Source of the DNA: JAHRAW01 sp965262585
GTDB taxonomy: Bacteria > Pseudomonadota > Gammaproteobacteria > Arenicellales > Poriferihabitantaceae
Assembly (NCBI GenBank): GCA_965262585.1
Contig: OZ253546.1
Location: forward strand, 1,984,001 to 2,048,000
Length of the DNA: 64,000 nucleotides
Reading direction: 5' to 3'
A model generated the notes under the pieces. That model saw only the letters and a list, made by a program, of their open reading frames with translations. It did not search any database and was not told the origin of the DNA. This document shows, piece by piece, positions 53,928 to 62,432 of this stretch (positions within the stretch are counted from its first letter, which is position 1; every line of letters begins with the position of its first letter). The position numbers and the translations under genes were made by a program.

Positions 53928-55230
53928 GCATTTTACTTTACGCGAGTTTCAATCCCTCGGGTGGGGAACAAACAGCGGCCAGGATGTGGTGATTGCAAAA
54001 AACGACTTCGACGACATCTGGGGTTTTGTACTCGCGCATCGGGAAGATGAAAAAAGCCGCCGGGTAATGACACCGGGATATAAAAAACTGACTGCCAATA
54101 ATTATGTCGGCATTCTGCAAACCCGGCGCGGCGCCACCGTGGAAATTCTGCCAAAGATCGACCTCGGCGGCGCGAGCGAAAATGCGGGCCTTGAAAAGGA
54201 AATTTTTCTGAGAATGTTGCGCACCTGGCGCAACGGCCCGTTCCGAAATATCAGCGAAGCCGATGTTCGCGCGTTGCGTTATTTCCCGTTACTCGAGGGG
54301 TTTATTGCGATGTTCACCGGGGAATTACTGGCGCTGACTCACCGTGGGCTAGCGCGCCACTACACGCCCATCGAGGAAAATCTTCGCGTGTTGAAGGGCA
54401 AACTTATTTTTTCCGAACAACTGCGTCACAACCTCGTCCACCGGGAGCGGTTTTATGCGCGTTACGAGGAGTTTTCGGTGAATCGCCCGGTCAACCGGCT
54501 GTTGAAATCGGCGCTGTTGTATCTGCAACGACTAAGCCGCGATACCGCCAATCAAAACCGCTTGCGGCAGGCGCGGTTTTATTTTGACGAAGTGCCGGAA
54601 TCTGCAAACATCGCCGCCGATTTCCAGCGCGCACGCATCGATCGCACGATGACGCTTTACGAAAAATTGTTTCCGTGGGTGCGGCTGTTTTTGCAAGGCA
54701 GTGCGCCAAGCACCTGGCGTGGTGGCAACTTGTCGATGGCGTTGTTGTTTCCGATGGAGCGGATTTTTGAGGATTATGTCGCGGACCGAGTGCGCCGGGA
54801 ATGGAGCGATTGGGATGTGCGTACGCAGGAAAGCAAGCATTGGTTGGTGAAAGGAAAAAGTTTTGCTTTGCGACCCGATATTGTTGCGCGGCGCATGGAT
54901 GGTAAAGAATTGCGCATTCTCGATACCAAATGGAAGCACCTGAAACCCGACCAAAACAATCGTTGCAAACCGAGTCAGGCTGATGTCTATCAGATGTACG
55001 CCTACGGCAGAAGGTATCAAGAAAAAGAATCAACGGAATGTATCTCGCCGGTCCCGCTACTCTGCCTGCTTTATCCGCGTACTTCAGAATTTACCCGCCC
55101 GGTGGATTTTGATTTTGGCGGCGGCCGGCGGTTGCGCTGTGTGCCGGTGAATTTGGCTGATGAAAACGCTTCGATTATTTCTTTCGCAAACCCTGACCGC
55201 ATTCCTGCTTTCGCAGAAGCAGTGGCGTAA
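53911..55230 (+). CDS. mcrC: McrC-type endonuclease subunit
   Basis: 439 residues from MTASNKHFTLREF. The PD-(D/E)xK nuclease site is seen as D323 (RPDIVA), D338 and K340 (ILDTKWKH). N-terminal region carries the McrC β-rich domain (about 1–120). Shares its start with the mcrB 3' end, so the pair is co-translated. Confidence 0.9.
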   Translation: MTASNKHFTLREFQSLGWGTNSGQDVVIAKNDFDDIWGFVLAHREDEKSRRVMTPGYKKLTANNYVGILQTRRGATVEILPKIDLGGASENAGLEKEIFLRMLRTWRNGPFRNISEADVRALRYFPLLEGFIAMFTGELLALTHRGLARHYTPIEENLRVLKGKLIFSEQLRHNLVHRERFYARYEEFSVNRPVNRLLKSALLYLQRLSRDTANQNRLRQARFYFDEVPESANIAADFQRARIDRTMTLYEKLFPWVRLFLQGSAPSTWRGGNLSMALLFPMERIFEDYVADRVRREWSDWDVRTQESKHWLVKGKSFALRPDIVARRMDGKELRILDTKWKHLKPDQNNRCKPSQADVYQMYAYGRRYQEKESTECISPVPLLCLLYPRTSEFTRPVDFDFGGGRRLRCVPVNLADENASIISFANPDRIPAFAEAVA

Positions 55231-55278
55231 GTGGCGGCGGGGCGACAAGCAACCTATAAACCCATGCTAGGGTGCTTG

Positions 55279-55319
55279 TTGTTGACACATAATAAAAACA
55301 AATTTATAGTAGTCAACAA
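55279..55319 (+). promoter_or_regulatory. Strong promoter flanked by an 8-bp inverted repeat, upstream of mttB paralogue 2
   Basis: TTGACA (55282–55287), a 17-base spacer and TATAGT (55305–55310): near-perfect sigma70 promoter. TTGTTGAC (55279–55286) and GTCAACAA (55312–55319) form an inverted repeat whose centres are 33 bases (about three turns) apart. The left arm covers the -35 and the right one the start site, which looks like an operator for a repressor. Transcription would start near 55317, about 60 bases before the gene. Confidence 0.7.
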
Positions 55320-55374
55320 TAATTTTTTTAATAAAACAATTCTCCAAAATGCAGGCCCAACGCGGATATAAGTT

Positions 55375-56895
55375 ATGGTGAAACGTTCCGGTCGTAGCAA
55401 GACCAGGCCCGGCTTTTCGTTGGCGCAACCCCCGGTGCGGCAAATCCGCAATCCTTATTCTCCCATCGAGGTGCTGAAGGAGGAAGATGTCGAACTGATT
55501 CACGACGCCTCGATGCGCATTCTTGAAAACATCGGTCTGCAGATCGTCAACGACGAGGCACGCGCGCTGATGCTCGAACACGGCGCAACCGTGGACAAGG
55601 ACACCGGCTATGTGTGCATCCGGCGGGATGCGTTGATGGAAAAAATTGCCACGGTGCCGTCCGAGTTCACTCTGCATGCGCGCAACCCCGCCTATAATTC
55701 CACCTACGGCGGCAATCACATCAATTTCAGCATCGTCTCCAGCCCGCCCAACTGCTCCGACATCGAAGGCGGACGCCGCACCGGAAACTTTGCGGACTAC
55801 TGCAAATTCTTGAAACTGGGGCAGACCTTTAACGTGGTGGCGACGCTGTCGGGCTATCCGGTCGAGCCCATTGACCTGCCGGTGCATACCCGCCATCTCG
55901 ACGCGTATCTGGCCTTCATTACCCTGACCGAAAAACCATGGCATGTATACAGCCTCGGCAACGACAAAGTGGAAGACGGTCTGGAGATGATGTGCATCGC
56001 ACGCGGCATCGACCGGGAACAGTTGATGCGCGAGCCGAGCCTCTCCACCGTGGTCAACACCAACTCACCGCTCAAGGTGGACAAGCCGATGCTGGACGGC
56101 GCCATGCACATGGCGCGCCACCGCCAGCCGGTGATCGTGACGCCGTTCACGCTGGCCGGCGCCATGAGCCCCATCACCCTGGCCGGTGCGCTGGCCCAGC
56201 AAAACGCCGAAGCGCTGGGGGTCATCGCGATTACCCAGATGGTGAATCCCGGCGCGCCGGTGATGTACGGCGGATTTACTTCCAACGTCGATATGAAATC
56301 CGGCGCCCCCGCTTTCGGTACCCCGGAATACGCCCGGGCGGTACTCGCCGGGGGGCAGTTGGCGCGCCGCTACCGCATTCCGTATCGCACCTCCAACGTC
56401 AACGCCTCGAACTGCGTGGACGCTCAGGCGGCGTGGGAATCCGAGATGTCGCTATGGAGCGCGGTAATGGCACACGGCAATATGATCAAACACAGCGGCG
56501 GATGGCTGGAGGGCGGCTTGTGTGCTTCGTTTGAGAAACTGATCATTGACATGGAAATGGTGCAGATGATGGTGGAGACGCTGCAGCCCATCGTGGTCAA
56601 TGAAAAAACTCTGGCGCTGGACACCATCCGCGAGGTCGGCGCCGGCGGGCATTTTTTCGGAACCGCCCACACCAGGGAGCGTTACCAAGACGCTTTTTAT
56701 GCGCCCATCGTTTCCGATTGGAGCAACTTTGAAACCTGGCAGGAAAACGGCGAAAAAACCGCCACCCAGCGGGCCAACACGCTGTATCAGGAAATACTCG
56801 CGCACTACGAACCGCCGCCCCTGGACCCCGGAATCCGCGAGCATCTCGAAGAATATGTAGCCAAACGCCGCCAAGAGATTAAGCCAGACTGGTGA
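55375..56895 (+). CDS. MttB-family methyltransferase, non-pyrrolysine (paralogue 2)
   Basis: 506 residues, ATG start MVKRSGRSKTRPG. MttB superfamily barrel: VLKEEDVELIHDASMRILENIGLQIV, FTLAGAMSPITLAGALAQQNAEALG. No in-frame TAG, so non-pyrrolysine. Distinct from paralogue 1, with a different N-terminus. Driven by its own strong promoter with an operator-like repeat. Followed by the HisA-like gene and the DMGDH-type gene on the other strand. Likely acts on a quaternary amine (betaine, carnitine or similar); substrate undefined. Confidence 0.87.
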   Translation: MVKRSGRSKTRPGFSLAQPPVRQIRNPYSPIEVLKEEDVELIHDASMRILENIGLQIVNDEARALMLEHGATVDKDTGYVCIRRDALMEKIATVPSEFTLHARNPAYNSTYGGNHINFSIVSSPPNCSDIEGGRRTGNFADYCKFLKLGQTFNVVATLSGYPVEPIDLPVHTRHLDAYLAFITLTEKPWHVYSLGNDKVEDGLEMMCIARGIDREQLMREPSLSTVVNTNSPLKVDKPMLDGAMHMARHRQPVIVTPFTLAGAMSPITLAGALAQQNAEALGVIAITQMVNPGAPVMYGGFTSNVDMKSGAPAFGTPEYARAVLAGGQLARRYRIPYRTSNVNASNCVDAQAAWESEMSLWSAVMAHGNMIKHSGGWLEGGLCASFEKLIIDMEMVQMMVETLQPIVVNEKTLALDTIREVGAGGHFFGTAHTRERYQDAFYAPIVSDWSNFETWQENGEKTATQRANTLYQEILAHYEPPPLDPGIREHLEEYVAKRRQEIKPDW

Positions 56896-56956
56896 AATAC
56901 GAGCAGCGCGCCACCTTAGTTCCGCGAGCGGAGTCGCGGAGTCATAGCGGACAGTG

Positions 56957-56962
56957 TATAAT
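56957..56962 (+). promoter_or_regulatory. Candidate -10 box before the HisA-like gene
   Basis: Exact TATAAT 34 bases ahead of the ATG. No clear -35. A GGAGG ribosome site (56983–56987) then leads the gene. Confidence 0.3.
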
Positions 56963-56995
56963 GCCGCCACATCAATGGTTGTGGAGGATCAGACA

Positions 56996-57739
56996 ATGAT
57001 CATATATCCGGATATCGAATTACATAACGGCCAGTGCGTCAATCTCAAACATGGCGGCATTGAAGACCCGAAAGTTTTTGACATTAAGCCGCTGGATGTG
57101 GCGAAGAAATTTGAACAAGCCGGGGCCGAATGGCTGCATCTCATCGACATCGACAGCGTCTTTGAAAAAGAAGGCGGCAACAGCGACCTCATTCGGGAAA
57201 TCATTCGCAAGTCGAATATCCCGGTGCAGGTGGGCGGCGGCATCCGCTCTTCCAGCGTCATCGACGGCTGGTTCAAGGACGGCGCCGAGCGGGTGGTGCT
57301 GGGTACCGCCGCGGTTTCCGACCAGCGGCTGGTGGAGGAAGTGTGCGTCAAACACCCGGAGAAAATCATGATCAGCATAGACGCCCGTGGCGGCCGGGCG
57401 GTCTCCCACGGCTGGAAGCATACTTCCACCTTTACCGCCCTGGAGTTGGCGAAAAGATTCGAGCGTTCGGGGGCGGCGGGGATTATTTACACCGACATCG
57501 ACCGCTACGACGAACTGCCCGAAAGCAGCATGGCCAACACCACGCAGATGGCGGCGGATTTGGATTGCCCGGTGATCTCCAGCGGCACGGTGCGCAACCT
57601 TGACGATGTTTCCATGTTATCCCAACTGCCCAACATCGCCGGAGCGGTGATTGGCTGGGCGCTGTTTTCCGAGTCGATCACTCTGGAAGACGCGCTGCAA
57701 GTTGCCCGGCAAAAGACCACCACCGCCGCGTTCATTTAG
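56996..57739 (+). CDS. Divergent HisA paralogue (TIM-barrel)
   Basis: 247 residues; the ATG after a perfect GGAGG site is chosen over an earlier frame start. HisA fold: MIIYPDIELHNGQCVNL, VQVGGGIRSS, LGTAAVSD, and a C-terminal ALFSESITLEDAL. Several conserved HisA positions differ. The N-terminal catalytic Asp (in PALDL of E. coli) aligns with Glu in PDIEL; TDISRDG becomes TDIDRYD; SSGG becomes SSGT; VGRAL becomes IGWAL. It is not in a his operon. It may be a histidine-pathway enzyme with relaxed residues or a new activity in the C1/amine pathway. Confidence 0.8.
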   Translation: MIIYPDIELHNGQCVNLKHGGIEDPKVFDIKPLDVAKKFEQAGAEWLHLIDIDSVFEKEGGNSDLIREIIRKSNIPVQVGGGIRSSSVIDGWFKDGAERVVLGTAAVSDQRLVEEVCVKHPEKIMISIDARGGRAVSHGWKHTSTFTALELAKRFERSGAAGIIYTDIDRYDELPESSMANTTQMAADLDCPVISSGTVRNLDDVSMLSQLPNIAGAVIGWALFSESITLEDALQVARQKTTTAAFI

Positions 57740-57759
57740 TTGGTGGTTTGATTGGTGAT

Positions 57760-58449
57760 TTAGTACGCCGGCAGACCATATCTTTGCGGCGCAAACTCCA
57801 AGAGCGAATCGATGATCAGGTCGGCCGCCGGGTAATGTGCCTTGTCCATATTGGGATCGGGCACCGCCACCACCCGCATGTGCGCGGCAACACCGGCTTC
57901 AAGGCCTAGCGGCGAATCTTCAAACACCAGCGTTGACGCTGCCTCGCCGCCAAGCCGAGAAGCGGCGAGGAGAAAAATATCCGGCGCCGGTTTGCCCTGC
58001 GCAATGGCCGGGTCATCGCCGCTTACCACCAAATCAAACAACTTGAACCACGACCCGTGCCGGGTGGTTTTGATCTCATACAAATCCCGCGCCGAACTGG
58101 TGGCTACTGCTATGGGGATGCCGTGGCGGTGTAGATGGCGCACCAGTTTTTCCGCGCCGGGCATCGCCTCGCAAGCGGCAAAGCCATCCCGCAGCAAGCC
58201 GTTGCGTTCATCCAGATACGCCTGAGCACTAATCGGCAGCGCCAACGCCTCCACCAGATAACGGGCGGAATCCATCGCCGGACGCCCGATCATGTTGCGT
58301 TTCAAACTCCAGTCAAAGGTCTTTCCGAAACGCCCGACAATTTTTTGGGTAACCACGGTGTAGATGCGCTCAGTGTCCAGCAGCAACCCGTCCAAGTCGA
58401 ACAAGACTTGAGTTATGGGAATCGATTTATCGGAAGGTGGTGGCATCAA
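57760..58449 (-). CDS. HAD-superfamily phosphatase
   Basis: 229 residues. HAD motif I LFDLDGLLLDT, motif II ATSSA, motif III GKPAPDIF with FEDSPLG. Resembles sugar- or nucleotide-phosphate phosphatases such as the pseudouridine-5'-phosphatase (HDHD1) or phosphoglycolate types. It converges on the HisA-like gene, and the DMGDH paralogue 3 gene lies 32 bases upstream on the same strand. Confidence 0.85.
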   Translation of the reverse strand: MMPPPSDKSIPITQVLFDLDGLLLDTERIYTVVTQKIVGRFGKTFDWSLKRNMIGRPAMDSARYLVEALALPISAQAYLDERNGLLRDGFAACEAMPGAEKLVRHLHRHGIPIAVATSSARDLYEIKTTRHGSWFKLFDLVVSGDDPAIAQGKPAPDIFLLAASRLGGEAASTLVFEDSPLGLEAGVAAHMRVVAVPDPNMDKAHYPAADLIIDSLLEFAPQRYGLPAY

Positions 58450-58481
58450 ATTATGTTCTCCAAGTCAGCGCGCCGAAAAAA

Positions 58482-60923
58482 CTAGCACCGCATTTTTTCG
58501 CCGGTGGGATCGTATAACGGCGTTGCCGTAAGCGTTGCCGGATACAAGTCACCGAGAATTTCGATTTCGAATTTCTGCCCGTGGGTGGCCAGTTCCGCCG
58601 GGACATAGCCGAGGGCGACGCTTTTTTGGCAATAATGCGCGTATCCGCCAGAGGTTGCGTAACCGACGCATTCGCCGTTGTGGAAAATGGCTTCGTCGTG
58701 GGATACATCGAGGTCATCGGTATCCACCACCAGCGTGACCAGTCGTATCGTAGCATCGCCGCGCTTTTGTTTGAGGAACGCTTCACGGCCGATAAAATCC
58801 GCTTTCTTATGGTCGGCGACGAAGCGCCCCAGTCCGGCTTCTATGGCGTTGAAGTCCGGGCGGTAGTCCAGCGTCCACACCCCCCAACTTTTCTCCAGCC
58901 GCAGCGACATCATCGCCCGGGCGCCGTATAACCGCAGTCCGAGGTCTTCACCGGCGGCTTCGATGGATTCGAATAGTTTCAACTGGTAGTGGGGTGCGCA
59001 GTAAATTTCATAACCGAGTTCGCCGGAAAACGACACCCGCGCCAAGAGCGCCGGAATATCCCCCACGCTGGCGTAGCGAATATCGCGGAAACGTAACCCT
59101 GATTCGGAAACATCCTCGTGGGTAATGCGCGACAGCAAAGTACGCGCCCTGGGGCCGGAGATGGCTATGCCGTGCCACTGGTCTGAAGCGTTGTGGTAAT
59201 GCACGCTGCCGTCTTCGGGCAAGTGCGCCTCAAACCAGCGTCGGTGCATTTCCTGGGCGGCACCGGAGCCAAACAGCAGGAATGAATCGTCCCCAAGCCG
59301 CGCCACCGACAGGTCGCCGTATAGACGGCCTTTGGCGGTCAGCAACGGCGTCAGCGCAAGCCGCCCACGCGCCGGCAGGTTGGCCGCCAGCATGGTATCC
59401 AGAAACGCCTCGGCACCGACTCCGCAAAATGCGTGTTGGGCAAAGTTGGCGATTTCCACCGCGCCCACCGCCTCGCGCACCGCCCGCACTTCGGCGGCGA
59501 CAAACTCAAAGGCATTGGAGCGTCTTAGAGTCGGCGTTTCGCGGGCATTTTGCGGAGAATCCGCGAACCATAAAACATTTTCCAGCCCGAACCCGACTCC
59601 CATGACCGCGCCTCGGTTGCTCATGCGGTCGTATAACGCGGTGGTTTTTTGGCGGCGTCCGAGGGGCAGTTCTTCGTTGGGATAACTAATCAAAAATCGG
59701 CGCGTGTAATTCTCCGCGGATTTGATGGTGCCGTATTCGTGAGTGGCGAATTCGCCGAACCGGGCAATGTCCATGGCCCACACATCCACCGAAGGCTCGC
59801 CCTCGATAATCCATTCGGCGAGGCACAGCCCAACTCCACCGGCCTGACAAAACCCCGCCATTACCCCCACCGCAACCCAGTAATTTTTCATCCCCGGCAC
59901 CGGCCCGATCATGGGATTGCCATCGGGGCCGAAGGTGAATGGCCCGTTGACGACATTCTTTATTCCAGCGTGTGCCAGAGCCGGAATGCGTTGAAACGCC
60001 AGTTCAAGACGCTCCGACACCCGCTCCAGATCGGGTTCCAGCAATTCGTGGCCGAAGTCCGGCGGCGTGCCCGCCACCATCCATGGAGTCGCATTGGGTT
60101 CATAGGTGCCGAGTAGCAGGCCGTGGTGTTCCTGGCGAAAATAAAGATTGGCTTCGTAGTCGATTGCGCAGGGCAACTCAGCGGCGGCTTGTTCGATCTC
60201 GGCGATGGTTTCGGTGATGAGGTAATGATGTTCCATGGGCTGCACCGGCAGGTTCACCCCGGAAAGATGCCCCACTTCCCGTGCCCACAGCCCGGCGGCG
60301 TTGATCAGCAGTTGCGCGTTGATCACGCCTTCGGGAGTGACGACATCCCAACTGCCGTCCGTGCGTTGGCGGGTTTCCAGCACCGGCGTGTGGCAACGCC
60401 AGTCGGCCCCCAGGACTTTGGCGGCTTTGGCGTAGGCGTGGGTGACACCGGACGGGTCGATGTGCCCGTCGAGGGGATCATACAAGGCGCCGAGATAGTG
60501 CTTGGGCTCAATCAGCGGGTGCATTTCCGCCACTTCCCGCAAGGAAACAAACTCCTGATCGAGGCCCAGATAGCGCGCCTTGGAGCGTTCTTGTTTCAGG
60601 TAGTCGAGGCGTTCGGGGCTGGAGGCGAGGTAAAAACCGCCGGTCTTGTGATGGCCCACCGACTGCCCGGAGAGTTTTTCCAGTTCCGGGTAAAGGCCGA
60701 TGGTATAGCCCTGAAGTTTGGAGATGTTGGGATCGGAACTGATGGTGTGAATCTGCCCGGCAGCATGCCAAGACGACCCCGAAGTCAACTCCGAACGCTC
60801 CAGCAACACCACTTCCTTCCAACCCATTTTGGCAAGATGAAAAAGAATGCTACAACCGACCACACCACCGCCGATGATAACCACACGGGCGTGAGAAGGG
60901 AGAGGCATGCGCGGAGTAGTCAT
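58482..60923 (-). CDS. FAD/GcvT-type dimethylglycine or sarcosine dehydrogenase (paralogue 3)
   Basis: 813 residues. FAD domain with VVIIGGGVVGCSILFHL; H53 in SGSSWHAAG is the probable covalent site. C-terminal GcvT half with SGELGYEIYCAP. More diverged than the other two copies. Divergent from proX with a ~350-base spacer, so the glycine-betaine transporter is likely its functional neighbour. Confidence 0.87.
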   Translation of the reverse strand: MTTPRMPLPSHARVVIIGGGVVGCSILFHLAKMGWKEVVLLERSELTSGSSWHAAGQIHTISSDPNISKLQGYTIGLYPELEKLSGQSVGHHKTGGFYLASSPERLDYLKQERSKARYLGLDQEFVSLREVAEMHPLIEPKHYLGALYDPLDGHIDPSGVTHAYAKAAKVLGADWRCHTPVLETRQRTDGSWDVVTPEGVINAQLLINAAGLWAREVGHLSGVNLPVQPMEHHYLITETIAEIEQAAAELPCAIDYEANLYFRQEHHGLLLGTYEPNATPWMVAGTPPDFGHELLEPDLERVSERLELAFQRIPALAHAGIKNVVNGPFTFGPDGNPMIGPVPGMKNYWVAVGVMAGFCQAGGVGLCLAEWIIEGEPSVDVWAMDIARFGEFATHEYGTIKSAENYTRRFLISYPNEELPLGRRQKTTALYDRMSNRGAVMGVGFGLENVLWFADSPQNARETPTLRRSNAFEFVAAEVRAVREAVGAVEIANFAQHAFCGVGAEAFLDTMLAANLPARGRLALTPLLTAKGRLYGDLSVARLGDDSFLLFGSGAAQEMHRRWFEAHLPEDGSVHYHNASDQWHGIAISGPRARTLLSRITHEDVSESGLRFRDIRYASVGDIPALLARVSFSGELGYEIYCAPHYQLKLFESIEAAGEDLGLRLYGARAMMSLRLEKSWGVWTLDYRPDFNAIEAGLGRFVADHKKADFIGREAFLKQKRGDATIRLVTLVVDTDDLDVSHDEAIFHNGECVGYATSGGYAHYCQKSVALGYVPAELATHGQKFEIEILGDLYPATLTATPLYDPTGEKMRC

Positions 60924-61271
60924 ATTGTTTATTCACATACCGGTAAAACAATATCCAAAGAGACAACGCCGATTAGTATACCGAATTTATGCGGCCATCA
61001 TTCTTGTAGATATACGCAAAGCGGTGCCAACGAATGGGGGATTATCGGTGGCCAATACGAACACTACGCCGACATTCAACTGGTATAAATTTGGACTAAT
61101 GCGCCTGCCAGTGCATGGGTTTCATATGCCTATAATGTCGCACCGCATAACCATTGGCCGGTTTCAATATTGGAAATGCGCTTTTGGTCTATAAATGGTA
61201 TCAACCAACCTATGATTTTAGACCACTGGTAGGTATTATGAAGACTTCTTACCACCGAGGAGAACTGAAAC
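60924..61271. promoter_or_regulatory. Intergenic region between DMGDH paralogue 3 and proX
   Basis: Divergent control region with no credible gene. One exact TTATTCACA (a DnaA-box match, 60929–60937) and a TATAAT at 61131–61136 without a clear -35. The proX ribosome site AGGAG (61258–61262) lies at its end. Confidence 0.4.
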
Positions 61272-62234
61272 ATGAAAAACACCAATCGATGGGCGATGGC
61301 GGCGGTGCTTACGCTGTCCTTAGCCTGGGTGAATACAGCAAACGCGGAAGGTTGCGGTTCGGACGACGCGATCATCATCCCCACGCATAACTGGTCAAGC
61401 CAGATCGTTATGTCCCACGTAGTCGGCCAACTGCTCGAAAAACTAGGCTGCAACGTAGAATACACTTCCACCGATAGTCAGGCCGTATACGAAGCGGTGC
61501 GCATCGGTGATGCGACTATTGAACTCGAAGTTTGGGAAGGTTCTTTCGCCACCTCGTTTAACACCGCGCTCGACAAAGGCGGTATTCTCGACGCTGGCGA
61601 CCACGAGGCTATCACCCGCGAAGAGTGGTGGTATCCGTCCTACGTTGAAGAGTTATGCCCCGGCCTGCCGGACTGGCAAGCCCTGTCAGGTTGTGCGGAG
61701 CAATTTGCGCGGCCCGACTCCGGCGGCAAGGGTGTATACGTTGATGGGCCGGTGGAATGGCTGCACGACGTCGCGCGAATTGACGCGCTCGGCATGAACT
61801 TCACGCAAATCAATGTGGGCAGTGCCGCGGCATTGTGGGCCGAATTGGAATCCGCAGCCAAGAAGAACACGCCGATCGTTATGTTCAACTGGTCGCCGAA
61901 CTTCACTGATGCTTTATACGGCGGTAGTTTCATCGAGTTCCCCGCTTTCCATGAAAAATGCAAAACCGATGCCTCTTGGGGGATCAACTCTGACGCAACC
62001 AACGATTGCGGAAGCCCGGCCGGCGGTTACCTGAAGAAAGCCGCGTGGCACGGCATGCCGAGCAAGTGGCCGGCCGCCTACAAAGCGTTGACGCGCGTCA
62101 GTTTCACCACCAACCAGATTGGCACCATGGCGGTGTATGTCGATGTCGACGAGATGGAACACGATGAAGCCGCCGCCAAGTGGATTGACGAGAACGAAGG
62201 TATCTGGAACTCGTGGCTGTACGCATCGCAATAA
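61272..62234 (+). CDS. proX: Glycine betaine ABC transporter substrate-binding protein
   Basis: 320 residues, with an N-terminal signal peptide (MKNTNRWAMAAVLTLSLAWVNTANA, cut about residue 25). ProX/OpuAC fold with aromatic residues that can form a cage around the quaternary ammonium (HNWSSQI, VWEGSF, WWYPSY, FNWSPNF). GAGGAG ribosome site. A strong terminator follows, so this abundant component is made in excess over the rest of the transporter. Confidence 0.9.
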   Translation: MKNTNRWAMAAVLTLSLAWVNTANAEGCGSDDAIIIPTHNWSSQIVMSHVVGQLLEKLGCNVEYTSTDSQAVYEAVRIGDATIELEVWEGSFATSFNTALDKGGILDAGDHEAITREEWWYPSYVEELCPGLPDWQALSGCAEQFARPDSGGKGVYVDGPVEWLHDVARIDALGMNFTQINVGSAAALWAELESAAKKNTPIVMFNWSPNFTDALYGGSFIEFPAFHEKCKTDASWGINSDATNDCGSPAGGYLKKAAWHGMPSKWPAAYKALTRVSFTTNQIGTMAVYVDVDEMEHDEAAAKWIDENEGIWNSWLYASQ

Positions 62235-62297
62235 GCAACCGCCGCGCGATTGCAAGTAACGCTGCAGATAGTTCTGCAAGCAATTATTGACCTCCTA

Positions 62298-62337
62298 ATG
62301 CCGCCATCAGGGATTCCTGGTGGTGGCATTTTTTTTT
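62298..62337 (+). terminator. Intrinsic terminator between proX and proV
   Basis: A 14-bp stem, ATGCCGCCATCAGG / CCTGGTGGTGGCAT (two G·T pairs), with the loop GATT and a run of nine T (62329–62337). The placement within the operon suggests partial termination. Confidence 0.93.
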
Positions 62338-62432
62338 ACCGCCGCCAATAAATAGCGAACCAATAATAACGGGCGGGCGTAAAGCCGTGGTAATCTTATC
62401 GGCACCACATAACCCATTTGGAAACCAATAGT

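Noticed and set aside
45938..56895. Pyrrolysine-encoding mttB
   Set aside because: Both mttB-family genes lack any in-frame TAG and no pyl genes were seen, so they are the non-pyrrolysine type.
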